In this document: positions 16,072 through 25,046 of the stretch, in pieces
Layout of the letters: each line of letters begins with the position of its first letter
How positions within the stretch are numbered: the first letter of the stretch is position 1
Assembly: GCF_000735195.1 (NCBI RefSeq)
Contig: NZ_JPIM01000027.1
Span: 1-44,617 of the forward strand
Source: Chloroflexus sp. MS-G
GTDB lineage: Bacteria > Chloroflexota > Chloroflexia > Chloroflexales > Chloroflexaceae
DNA: 44,617 nucleotides
Reading direction: 5' to 3'
Translations under genes and position numbers: made by a program
Notes under the pieces: model-generated
What the model was told of the DNA's origin: nothing
Database searches by the model: none
The model's input: only the letters and a program-made list of their open reading frames with translations

Positions 16072-19000
16072 TTAATTTCTCTGCATCAATTTACGCACTA
16101 GCTCACGTAAATCATCACGGCGATACCGTCCCTTTTGCAAAACGACCGCTCCTGCTGCGGCAAGCGCTTCCAGTTCTTCTTTCTGTAAAAGCCGTGCGGT
16201 GACGACCACAACTGGCGTGTTCAATTCGTTGCGTATTTCACGCAAGATTGCTATCCCGTCAGTATCAGGGAGTATCAGATCGAGAATAACCAATTGTGGT
16301 TGGGTTGTGCGCCACAGCATCGCACCGAGCTGACCGTTACCTGCTTCGATTACCTTCCAACCGTCAATCTCTAGGGCGCGTCGGATAATGAGGCGCGTCG
16401 ATATTTCATCCTCAATGACGAGGATATGACGAGCGGATGGTAGTGTCGAGCGGCGGGATAACACTGTCTGGAGGGTCTGGATAACGTTATTTGGGTCTCC
16501 AGGCCACAATGCACAGGTGGTACTGCTATCGTCAATGTCGTTGGTTAACCAGATGACCGGCACCTGCTGCCAACCGGCCGTGGATAAGATACGTTCTGCC
16601 AGCTCCCGCTGCTCTACGTCAACAAGAAGTGCTGTTGGCGGTTCAGAAAGGTTCGTGATAGCGTCGGTAAGCGTTGTTTCACACTGTACTTGCCAGCCAA
16701 GTTGCTCTAGGGCAGCCTGCAACACATGAGCGTCCGTTTTAGTAATCACTAATACGTCGGCTTGGGACAGGAACGTTGGATACATCGGCTGAACCGTCTC
16801 GTCGGCACTGTTCACCGGGATACGGATATGAAAGGTAACACCGCGCGGTCCAGATGAGGTAAGCTGAAATGTTCCCCCCATTAAGGTACACAACTGATAG
16901 CATAGTGCCAGGTTATGACCGGTATCGATAGGACGAGGTGTTTCTGGTGGAGGAGCAAAAGGAGTGAGCAGCGCATTTATCTGCTCTTCACTTAGGGCAG
17001 CGCCGGTATCGCTTATTGTCACCTCTATGATCGCGCCGTGATCGTCGTCGGTAGAGCGTTGAACGCTTAGGGTAATGACCCCAAGCTGTGTTGTGGTGGC
17101 GACAAATTGTAAGGGATAGAGCAGTACCTGCCACAACCGGTTCAGATCGGCGACAATGGTTCCTACTTGTGGTGGACGTTCAATAGCGAGTCGGTTACGC
17201 TGTTGACGGATAAGCGGTGTCACCTCGGCCAACACCTTATCGAGCAGCGTATCGAAAATGAAAGGTTCTGGTCGTAACTCAAACGTGCCAGTTTCAATTT
17301 TGGCGCTATCGAGAAGTACGTTTAGACGTGCAAGCAAGCGCCGTCCGGCGTTGCCGATTTTCGCCAAGTCTTCGCTGAACACTGAATGTTCGGCGAAAGA
17401 ATCACGCAGGGTTTCACTCAGGGCGATAATGGTATTCAGCGGGTTACGTATGTCGTGATCGAGACGCGCTAAAAGTTTACTACGTTCACGATTGGTTTCT
17501 TCAGCCCGTTCTTTGGCTTGCCGCAACGAGGCGATCAAGCGAATGCGAGTCAATGCTTGTTCGGCCAGTCGTGCGGTGATGCCCAGATGGTCAATTTCGT
17601 CATCGGCAAAGGCATGGGGCTGTGGACGATAGACGACGAGCAAGGCCTCTGGGTAGGGGTCGGTCGAGAAGACAATAAATATTGCCGATCCCGATACACC
17701 AGTCAAACTTTGCACCTCATGCTGTCGTAAGTCTGGGATATAGAATGGACGGTGTGCCGGTAGAGTGGACACCGGTAGGTGCAATACAGTTGATGCGTGT
17801 TGTTGATAGCCAACGACGGCGCGAGGTACCCATTCGACGCCATCTGGCTCACGGGTATATATCCCGATGCGGTCTTCGGTCTCTTTTGCAGTAGCCAGTG
17901 CTTCAACGACACGTCGGTATACTTCAGCAGCGTTAGGGGCTGTGCTCAACCGTGAACCGAGTTCAACCAGGGCCTGTGCTCGCCGCATCCGACGCTGTTC
18001 CTGTATCAAGAGTGCATCTTTTTCATTCAGGGCACGCCGTAGCTGAGCGGTTCGCTGTTCGATACGCTCTTCAAGGCTGGCAATCGTGTCATTTAGCGTA
18101 GCAGTCAGTCGGGTCAGTGCTCGTGCCAGATTGCCAATCTCATCGGTACCAATCAGGGGGATCGGTGTGTCACGCCAGCCGTCGGCTACCCGTTGGGCAG
18201 CGGTGGTTAATTCGATCAGGGGTTTGGTGAAATAGCGATTAATCAATCTACCAAGCACGATAAAGATCGTGGTACTACTGAAAACCATCCATAACACTAA
18301 TCCTAAACCGATCCAGTTACTGGTTTCTGAGATATTCGTGATTTCACGTTGTTCATAACTAAGAATTTGATCAATGTTTTCTACAACTTTTATTAAATCT
18401 TCTGTTTGATACTCTAGTCGTGAAGTGTAATGAGATAGCTGTTGATCGAGTTTGGTCAACTGAGTAAACAATGATGTATAATCGGCAAGCTGCCGTTGCA
18501 CAACCTGTTGCTCAGAATCGGGTAAGAGAGAAATGAATGCTTGTAAATTGTTGATCTGAATCCGAATATTATCAATGTATTCCTGGCGTCGTGTTGAGAG
18601 ATAAGCTTGCTCTTCAAGTGCAAGTCTGATCAAAAATGTATTGCCCCCATTCCGTGCAAGGCTTTGCCAGAGTTCGCGACGCGCCTGGCGTAATGTTTGT
18701 TCAATGCCACCATTCCGCTGGCGCAGGTCGATCTGGTCAGTAATCTGCTTCACCGTCGTCTGATACTGATCAAGCAGATGGTTAAGCTGCTGCCGATACG
18801 ATTCAAGTTCCGGCAAATCACTACTGACGGTGTTGAATCGCTCTACCGCGGCCCGTACCTCTGTCAGGGCTGCTGTGTGCTTCGCTATTACGGTTGGCTC
18901 CGACAGATTGTGGCTGACAATCTCGATAAGCTGATAATCATACTGATGAGCGATCAGAAAGACCGTTTTGAGGTTAAGCATCGCTTCACGTATCTGAGCG

Positions 19001-19143
19001 AGATGATGCTGGCGCTGCACCATCTGCTCGCGGAGTTTGAACTGCCAGCCTAGCCCGATCAGCGTGATCAGCAGCGAAATTGCAATCGCGCCAATGATGC
19101 TAATGCTAAGGCGACGACGAAGGGAAGGAGTTGGCGTTGTCAC
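16072..19143 (-). CDS. Hybrid sensor histidine kinase with HAMP, GAF and C-terminal receiver
   Basis: This is a 1023-residue membrane protein. TM1 at about 13-32 and TM2 at about 277-300 enclose a helical periplasmic sensor of about 245 residues. HAMP (about 301-355), a coiled coil, GAF (about 400-530) and HisKA with LDHDIRNPLN (phosphoacceptor His563) follow. In the ATPase domain the G1 box is SDTGAA, but the N-box (RLWQVLLYPLQFVATTT) lacks the usual Asn, so activity may be altered. A degenerate receiver (about 795-898) precedes a canonical one with LDLILPDTDG (phosphoacceptor Asp955) and Lys1004. Its GTG start overlaps the stop of the upstream lipoprotein gene (GTGA), indicating translational coupling. 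Repeat A abuts its stop. Confidence 0.9.
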   Translation of the reverse strand: MTTPTPSLRRRLSISIIGAIAISLLITLIGLGWQFKLREQMVQRQHHLAQIREAMLNLKTVFLIAHQYDYQLIEIVSHNLSEPTVIAKHTAALTEVRAAVERFNTVSSDLPELESYRQQLNHLLDQYQTTVKQITDQIDLRQRNGGIEQTLRQARRELWQSLARNGGNTFLIRLALEEQAYLSTRRQEYIDNIRIQINNLQAFISLLPDSEQQVVQRQLADYTSLFTQLTKLDQQLSHYTSRLEYQTEDLIKVVENIDQILSYEQREITNISETSNWIGLGLVLWMVFSSTTIFIVLGRLINRYFTKPLIELTTAAQRVADGWRDTPIPLIGTDEIGNLARALTRLTATLNDTIASLEERIEQRTAQLRRALNEKDALLIQEQRRMRRAQALVELGSRLSTAPNAAEVYRRVVEALATAKETEDRIGIYTREPDGVEWVPRAVVGYQQHASTVLHLPVSTLPAHRPFYIPDLRQHEVQSLTGVSGSAIFIVFSTDPYPEALLVVYRPQPHAFADDEIDHLGITARLAEQALTRIRLIASLRQAKERAEETNRERSKLLARLDHDIRNPLNTIIALSETLRDSFAEHSVFSEDLAKIGNAGRRLLARLNVLLDSAKIETGTFELRPEPFIFDTLLDKVLAEVTPLIRQQRNRLAIERPPQVGTIVADLNRLWQVLLYPLQFVATTTQLGVITLSVQRSTDDDHGAIIEVTISDTGAALSEEQINALLTPFAPPPETPRPIDTGHNLALCYQLCTLMGGTFQLTSSGPRGVTFHIRIPVNSADETVQPMYPTFLSQADVLVITKTDAHVLQAALEQLGWQVQCETTLTDAITNLSEPPTALLVDVEQRELAERILSTAGWQQVPVIWLTNDIDDSSTTCALWPGDPNNVIQTLQTVLSRRSTLPSARHILVIEDEISTRLIIRRALEIDGWKVIEAGNGQLGAMLWRTTQPQLVILDLILPDTDGIAILREIRNELNTPVVVVTARLLQKEELEALAAAGAVVLQKGRYRRDDLRELVRKLMQRN

Positions 19144-20192
19144 TGTCGCACCTCAGCCCAGGCAGCGCGGTAGAGTTCCTGTATCGCAGGTTCAACATCG
19201 GTCAGGTGAAATAGCAAACCAGCTTGCTCTTGAGCTATATACTGAGCGAGGGAGGCACGTAGTTCTGCATCGATAAGCGGTAATGCCGTTCGGTTCGGCG
19301 TACCGTAACGACTCATATTGACAAGCGCAGCGCTGTGTTCAGGTGTGAGAACGAAATTGATAAACTGTTCGGCAATAGATTGATGCACGGCATTGGCCGG
19401 TACACAGAGACTATCAGTGATAAGGATAGAACCCTCTTCCGGAATCGTAAATCGGATGTCAGCATCGTCACGGGCTATTTGCAATATATCACCACTTCGT
19501 GCCACGACAATATCAAGCTCATCACGTTGCAACAACTCCTGCTCATTACTGGCGGTAAAGCGATTGATCTGGTTGGCCACGCTCAACCACCAGTTGCGAG
19601 CAGTGGCAATTGCTGCCGGATCACTGGAGTTTGGGCTGAATCCTGATTTGATTAGGGCCATCCCTATGCTCAACCGTACCTCATCCGGTACTCCTATGCG
19701 ATCAGTGTATGCGGGATCGAACACATCATCCCAATTGCTGATCGCACGACCGGTTGCTGATTGCCGGTGACCAAATCCCAATACGCTCCACCGGTGCGGA
19801 ACACAGAAGCGATAATCTGGATCACCACTCGATCTGGCAAACATCGGATCAAGATGGACAAGATTCGGTAGTTGCGTATGGTTCAACACAGCCAACCGTT
19901 GTTCACGACGCAGCCGATGAACCAACGTATCGCTAACAATTATCACATCATACGCTTGATCCGCTGTGGTCAGAAAGCGGTACGCTTCTTCGCTCGTTCT
20001 ATACAGATGAGACGTGATTGTGATCCCGGTTTTGGCACTGAATGTATTAAATACCGGCAGATCACTGGTCGAATAGCTGTCGAGCAAGTGTAGCTCAGAC
20101 AGAATGGGAGTCGGTGAAGGTACTGGTGGTGTTGTTGTGCATCCCGTCAAGATGTAGCACAAAAGGATAGATGTCAAGATACGTGGCAGCAT
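19140..20192 (-). CDS. PotD/AfuA-type periplasmic binding lipoprotein, probable sensor partner
   Basis: This lipoprotein of 350 residues has a signal peptide with lipobox LTGC and then a family 1/PotD-like binding fold. Recognisable segments are LHLLDSYSTSDLPVFNTFSA, YDVIIVSDTLVHRL, WDDVFDPAYTDRIGVPDE and EGSILITDSLCVPANA. Relatives bind polyamines or ferric ions for ABC importers. No permease or ATPase gene is present; the only co-transcribed gene is the coupled hybrid kinase, so the protein probably presents its ligand to the kinase sensor domain (inference). I prefer the ATG at 20192 over the TTG at 20198. Confidence 0.83.
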   Translation of the reverse strand: MLPRILTSILLCYILTGCTTTPPVPSPTPILSELHLLDSYSTSDLPVFNTFSAKTGITITSHLYRTSEEAYRFLTTADQAYDVIIVSDTLVHRLRREQRLAVLNHTQLPNLVHLDPMFARSSGDPDYRFCVPHRWSVLGFGHRQSATGRAISNWDDVFDPAYTDRIGVPDEVRLSIGMALIKSGFSPNSSDPAAIATARNWWLSVANQINRFTASNEQELLQRDELDIVVARSGDILQIARDDADIRFTIPEEGSILITDSLCVPANAVHQSIAEQFINFVLTPEHSAALVNMSRYGTPNRTALPLIDAELRASLAQYIAQEQAGLLFHLTDVEPAIQELYRAAWAEVRQ

Positions 20193-20630
20193 AGGCAAAA
20201 ATAGGTGTAATTTTTTGTTGTAATGTACGATTCATATCATAGTACATCAATATTACCAGTACCGACAATCATGCGTGCAAAGGTCAGCAAATGACCGATC
20301 TCTGTTTGGGCAAACTGTATAGTATGCTCCTCACGGCAGTCCTTCGACGAGTAGCAGGTGGCGACCGGCCATGGAGGGCGCTTCAGTACTCCTCGGTAAC
20401 CTCGTGGATTAGGGTGAACGATGTTTACCGCAAACCCACCAAAACCTGAAAACGCTGAACAGACTAACAAGAAGAGAGAAAGGGGGAGAATGACCAGGGA
20501 AAGAACGTCAAGTACCGCTCACTACCAGCAAAGAGAATGCTCTGCCACACGCTTAGCCTCTTCGGCTATACGAAAACGACGTATAATAATCACCGCTTGC
20601 TAGCGGGCACCTTGCTTCAGGAGAAGAGAT
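20193..20630. other. Intergenic region between the sensor operon and recJ
   Basis: It is divergent and non-coding. A minus-strand TATGAT (20236-20241) may be the -10 of the lipoprotein-kinase operon. A plus-strand TATAAT (20582-20587) is a candidate -10 for recJ. No other feature was recognised. Confidence 0.45.
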
Positions 20631-22349
20631 ATGTCAGCGCGCCGTCAGCGTTGGGAAATCCGTCCGGCAGCACCTGCTGCGTTTGTTGAACAACTCGGCC
20701 TTCATCCGTTACTCGCCACGCTCCTCTACCAACGGGGTTTGCACGAGCCTGCCACTGCCAGGGCTTTTCTAACCGCCGATTACAACACTGGTTTACACAA
20801 TCCTTTCACAATGCGTGGCATGGCTGATGCTGCCGGCCGCATTGCAGAGGCTATCGAGCGCGATGAACTGATGGCCGTTTACGGCGATTTTGATGTCGAT
20901 GGAATTACCGCTGTGGCATTACTAACCCAGGCGATCAGTGCCATGGGTGGACGGATCCGCCCCTATATTCCTCATCGTGCCCGTGAAGGCTACGGACTCA
21001 ACAATCTGGCAATCGGTCAGTTAGCTGCCGACGGTGTCAGGCTGTTGATCACGGTTGATTGTGGTATCTCGAACTACGCAGAAGTCGCCGAGGCCAATCG
21101 CCTTGGCCTTGATGTAATCGTGACTGACCATCATCACCCGCCGGCCACGTTGCCACCAGCATTGACCGTTGTGAATCCGCGACAACCCGACTGTGCGTAT
21201 CCCTTCAAGGGATTGGTTGGAGTAGGGATTGCGTTCAAGCTGGTGCAGGCCCTGGCTCGTTACGGAAAACGACCGGCCAACCTGCGCGGACGTGATCTCC
21301 TCGATCTGGTCGCCCTGGGTACAGTTGCCGATATGGGGCCGCTGTACGATGAGAATCGAGTATTGGTTCGTGCTGGTCTGATTGCGCTCAACGAAAGTAG
21401 TCGTCCGGGTATTCAGGCACTGGTGGCGGCTGCCGGACTAACACCGGGGATGATCGACAGTGGCGCGATTGCTTTTGCGCTGGCGCCGCGCCTCAACGCT
21501 GCCGGGCGGTTGGCCGATGCCCGACGTGCTTATGAATTGTTACTGACGACCGATCGTACCAAAGCAGACGTGCTGGCTGCCGAGTTAAATGCCACGAATC
21601 GTGAGCGTCAATCGCTTACGCGCCAGTTACAAACGACGGCTGAAGCATTGGTGTCTCAGCACGGTCGGGCAGATCATCCCTTGATCGTGATTGCCCATCC
21701 GAGTTTCAATGCTGGCGTGATCGGTTTAGTCGCTGCGCGCCTGGTCGAGACCTACCATCGACCGGTGGTCGTGATCGAGCAAGGAGAGGAAACTTCCCGC
21801 GGATCGGCGCGTTCAATTCCCGGTTTTAGCATTATCGATTTGTTTGATGAGTGTGCTGAACTGTTCGTGCGTTACGGTGGGCATGCGGCGGCGGCAGGTT
21901 TCACGATTGCCACTCCTCAGATTGCGATACTTGAGCAACGGTTACTGGCACTGGGCCGACAACGTTTGTCGGATGAGCAACTTGTTCCACGCCTGCTGAT
22001 TGATGCCGCTGTGCCCCTGAGTGACATCTCATGGGAGCTGTACGCTGCCTTACGTCAGCTCGAGCCATTTGGTCAGGGGAATCCGCAGCCTGTACTGATG
22101 ACTCCGAATGTGACTGTTATTGATCCGCAGCCGACCAGCGACGGTTCGCACTTACGGATGCGAGTACGGGTTGGTGATACGGTACTCGATGCTATCGGCT
22201 TTCACTTCGGACGTTTTGCCGAACCTTTACGGCGCCATTCCCAGATCGATCTGGCTTATCAGTTAGAAGCTGATGAATGGAACGGCCAGCGCCGGTTGCG
22301 CTTACTGATACGTGATTTTCGGCGAGCTGGACAAGCGGAGATGTCATAG
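20631..22349 (+). CDS. recJ: Single-stranded-DNA-specific 5'-3' exonuclease RecJ
   Basis: This 572-residue DHH-family exonuclease works in recombination and mismatch or base-excision repair. GDFDVDG (85-91) and TDHHHPP (DHH at 166-168) hold the Mn ligands. VDCGISNYAEV, LGTVADMGP and LAPRLNAAGRL are further DHH motifs, and the DHHA1 domain carries RYGGHAAAAGF. A C-terminal OB-like domain completes the core. CAGGAG lies 9 bases upstream of the ATG. It stands alone, followed by degraded repeats. Confidence 0.97.
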   Translation: MSARRQRWEIRPAAPAAFVEQLGLHPLLATLLYQRGLHEPATARAFLTADYNTGLHNPFTMRGMADAAGRIAEAIERDELMAVYGDFDVDGITAVALLTQAISAMGGRIRPYIPHRAREGYGLNNLAIGQLAADGVRLLITVDCGISNYAEVAEANRLGLDVIVTDHHHPPATLPPALTVVNPRQPDCAYPFKGLVGVGIAFKLVQALARYGKRPANLRGRDLLDLVALGTVADMGPLYDENRVLVRAGLIALNESSRPGIQALVAAAGLTPGMIDSGAIAFALAPRLNAAGRLADARRAYELLLTTDRTKADVLAAELNATNRERQSLTRQLQTTAEALVSQHGRADHPLIVIAHPSFNAGVIGLVAARLVETYHRPVVVIEQGEETSRGSARSIPGFSIIDLFDECAELFVRYGGHAAAAGFTIATPQIAILEQRLLALGRQRLSDEQLVPRLLIDAAVPLSDISWELYAALRQLEPFGQGNPQPVLMTPNVTVIDPQPTSDGSHLRMRVRVGDTVLDAIGFHFGRFAEPLRRHSQIDLAYQLEADEWNGQRRLRLLIRDFRRAGQAEMS

Positions 22350-22400
22350 GGGCGGCAGTGATGGGATGTTGCCGGAGAGGAAAAATGAGAAGTGCCAGTT

Positions 22401-22426
22401 GTGCCCCGATACGCCCGACGGGGCAC
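22401..22426 (+). repeat. GC hairpin downstream of recJ
   Basis: Arms GTGCCCCG (22401-22408) and CGGGGCAC (22419-22426) pair perfectly around a 10-base loop. No T-run follows, so it is better seen as part of the repeat-rich 22350-22667 gap (no gene recognised) than as a terminator. Confidence 0.5.
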
Positions 22427-22449
22427 GACATCGCTTGTGGTTTGTAAAT

Positions 22450-22562
22450 GCCTCCGGAATACTCTGTCGCAGAAGAAGATCGGTTGGGGTACAGCGCCGC
22501 TGTGCCCGTACATCTATCAGGTGTCATCCGCCGTACCGTGGGACGATGATTCGGATAGGCTC
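22450..22562 (-). repeat. MITE-like repeat, copy B (about 113 bp)
   Basis: The reverse complement begins GAGCCTATCCGAAT and continues in register with copy A through ATCTTCTTCTGCGACAG and GTATTCCGG. About 15 differences are visible over about 108 bases, including compensating changes in the central palindrome. The last few bases of the second terminal repeat are lost. Confidence 0.7.
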
Positions 22563-22667
22563 TATGGTGCTGTCTCACTAGAATAAATCGCTCGCTGATC
22601 ACGTCAGGGCGCCTGCGAGCAATGTAGGCGAGTCATGTCGAACTGACGATGGGTGCCCGATTACACT

Positions 22668-23786
22668 CTATGTGATCTCGTTCGTTACACTCATCACAGT
22701 CAATGATCGCTGACGCATACTTACCACTATGATTATTGCGGTCATGAAGAGGTAGACCAAAATACTTACCGCATTAAGCATGCCTCCCCAGCGTCGCCAT
22801 TCGATTACCGGCAGCAAATCACCGGCAACACGCAAGAGCAGCGATAGGTGCAATAACCCTAATGGGACGTATGTCCAACCGCTAAAGCGGACGGGTAGGT
22901 TAAGTAGCGCCGGAATAATGATCGGTGCATGACCAAAAATCATGGCGAACACAAAACCAACAAAGATGCTATGCAGCACTGCATCGTAAAGGAGGCCACC
23001 GTAGGTTCCACCGACAATCGTCATGAGTAGACCGCCAAATGCGAGCCAGGCGCTGCCCGAAAGCATGCATGCCGCGCTGAAACGGGGTAAACCGGGACGA
23101 TGAATAGTGCGTCGGCCAATGTCGTATGTTAACAGCCACAAACCACTACCGAGTAAGCCTGTTCCTGTTATACGTGATCCGTTAATGTAGTCAAACAACC
23201 CCCAGATCAGGCCCAGACCGAGCAGGCATACGCTCAGGCTAAAACTCCAGAAGGCACGGGTTGGTAATTGGCGTAATCGTCCCAGCTCGAGCCGCTCTCC
23301 GAAGATGGTTAGGGTAAGGAAGCCAACCCACCAGAGTGAGGCAACTGCTAATGGTTGACCACTGAGCCAGAGCAGGTTCCCACCAAACCATGCTAGTGCG
23401 CCAAGAGCCATCGTGATCAGAAACCGGGCTGGCTGGCGCTTGAGCAACAGTGCGAAGATGACCAACAAGCCGAGGCTTCCACCACTGATAAGCAGTGCAC
23501 TAAAGGTCATCGGCAGGCCAGCCAGCAATCCTAATCCACCGAGAAGGGTCAAGATTGGTCCAGCAAACGCCCAGGATCGACCAATGGCAATGGCCCGCTC
23601 CAGCCCTATCACAGTTCCCAGCATCCCACCGATAAAGAGCTGTCCGTGCATTCCGGCCACTGACGATAGTGGGAGCGCCCATCCGATGCGCAGTAGTCCG
23701 GCCCAAAGCGCACTAACCATCATGACCATTACGCTGGCCGCAAATACGATTCGCCATACGATAACGTATATCGAACGGTTCATCAT
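22668..23786 (-). CDS. NnrS-like multipass membrane protein
   Basis: This 372-residue integral membrane protein has about 11-12 predicted helices. The segments AGMHGQLFIGGMLGTVIGLERA and VLHSIFVGFVFAMIFGHAPII place conserved histidines inside helices, as in the NnrS family (COG3213) and in heme-copper-oxidase subunit I relatives. NnrS proteins are linked to nitric oxide or nitrosative stress and are controlled by CRP/FNR-type regulators in other bacteria. I chose the tandem ATGs at 23786, with GGGAAAGG upstream, over a TTG at 23834. A CRP/FNR-type site lies 112 bases upstream. The exact substrate is uncertain. Confidence 0.7.
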   Translation of the reverse strand: MMNRSIYVIVWRIVFAASVMVMMVSALWAGLLRIGWALPLSSVAGMHGQLFIGGMLGTVIGLERAIAIGRSWAFAGPILTLLGGLGLLAGLPMTFSALLISGGSLGLLVIFALLLKRQPARFLITMALGALAWFGGNLLWLSGQPLAVASLWWVGFLTLTIFGERLELGRLRQLPTRAFWSFSLSVCLLGLGLIWGLFDYINGSRITGTGLLGSGLWLLTYDIGRRTIHRPGLPRFSAACMLSGSAWLAFGGLLMTIVGGTYGGLLYDAVLHSIFVGFVFAMIFGHAPIIIPALLNLPVRFSGWTYVPLGLLHLSLLLRVAGDLLPVIEWRRWGGMLNAVSILVYLFMTAIIIVVSMRQRSLTVMSVTNEIT

Positions 23787-23863
23787 CAGCACCTTTCCCT
23801 CGAACTTGGAACCGTTTTGGGTTCGGCTAACCAATTCTGCTAGACCGATCTTGCGCCAAGGTC

Positions 23864-23913
23864 ATCCACAAGTATAAGTCAACATAGCACTTCTTTCTGT
23901 GAAAAATGTCACA
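23864..23913 (-). promoter_or_regulatory. CRP/FNR-class activator site and promoter of the NnrS-like gene
   Basis: TGTGAAAAATGTCACA (23898-23913) is a perfect TGTGA-N6-TCACA palindrome. On the minus strand a -10 TATACT lies at 23876-23871, giving an inferred start at 23864. The palindrome centre is then exactly 41.5 bases upstream, the class II activation position. No good -35 is visible, as expected for an activator-dependent promoter. Confidence 0.7.
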
Positions 23914-25032
23914 TGGATCATTGGTCGGCCATTAACGTTACGTGGTCATCCAGGGTTGGTACGACCATAGCCGTTACTGCACCAAGCGTAACGATTCAGA
24001 GCTTGAATGTTCCGTATACAGGGACGAGACCAGTTGATCGACGATCCTGGTACGTGCGGTTATCATTGAGAAAGATCGATCTGAGCAATTTTTGTTGGTG
24101 ATAGGGTAGAAGGAAGGTATGATTCTTAAGTTAGTTCAGCGACAGGAGTTCACTGCAACAACTTACCCCAGAGCGATAAGGATTCTCAAAGTTCTGTCTC
24201 GATACCGCAGTAGTGAAAGAGGAGAGATGAGAGTTCTGAGAAGAGCAGGAGATGCAGGTTCCCAATCCGTCTAGCAGCACGTTTCCGCACGCGCTGCTCC
24301 TAGGCGCGACGGCAATCTGCGACCAAACTCCATTATTCTCGTCGATTATACCTGTCAATACAGCGGTGGGGGCGGGTTTCCAGCCCGTCCGCGGCAATGC
24401 GGTTTTCTAGAACATCAGCCCATCAGCGCCTCAGAGAGACAGGTTTCCAATCCGCCCGATAGCGCGCTGATGAGCCAAACAATGATTTCCGGCCATGGAC
24501 TGCACAGCGTGGGCTAGAAGACCGCACTTCCGGAGAAGCCTGTGGGTCGCGGATCATCGTGAATAGGTGTGTGATGTTGGTCGGCGTCGCTCCGTTGTTG
24601 AACCATTTCGAGCCTATCCGAAATGTTTCGCTCCAGAACATGCGGGTAAGCATCGTGGTCATTGTCGATGCGAGGGTGGGCAGCTCCTACCGGTAGGGGC
24701 GCAGCGCCGCTGTGCCCCTACCCGAGATGACATCGGTGCCAGGTCAGTCGTCCATCGTGTGGGAGCTACTGACAGGGTGACAGGGTTCACCACGTCGTGG
24801 ACGTAACGACAAGATGTTCGGAGAGGTACTTAGACATGCGACTCAAGACCGCTGTAGGCGCTGCGGTAGCATATCTCTCTTACGGTACGTTCAAGCCTGA
24901 GATGCGCTGCGACGATCCCTTCTCCCTACTACCGGTTGGCCGATGACGATCCTCCTTCGCGGATGGGTACAGTACTACTGTGACGATGCGATCTCATGTT
25001 GATCGACCGTCTGCCTTCTGCTCCACAACGTC
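23914..25032. other. Gene-poor, repeat-rich intergenic stretch
   Basis: More than 1.1 kb without a convincing gene. It contains a diverged GGGCGGGTTT..GCCCGTCC repeat near 24369, repeat copy C (24610-24722) and short inverted repeats. The open frames here lack ribosome sites and family features. It may be the remains of decayed genes and repeat insertions. Confidence 0.5.
24610..24722 (+). repeat. MITE-like repeat, diverged copy C
   Basis: It starts with the same GAGCCTATCCGAA as copies A and B and carries the same kind of central palindrome, here with 15-bp arms (GGTAGGGGCGCAGCG at 24692-24706, mate at 24708-24722, one G-U pair). The sequence between differs from copies A and B. Confidence 0.45.
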
Positions 25033-25046
25033 TTACCCACGCAGCT

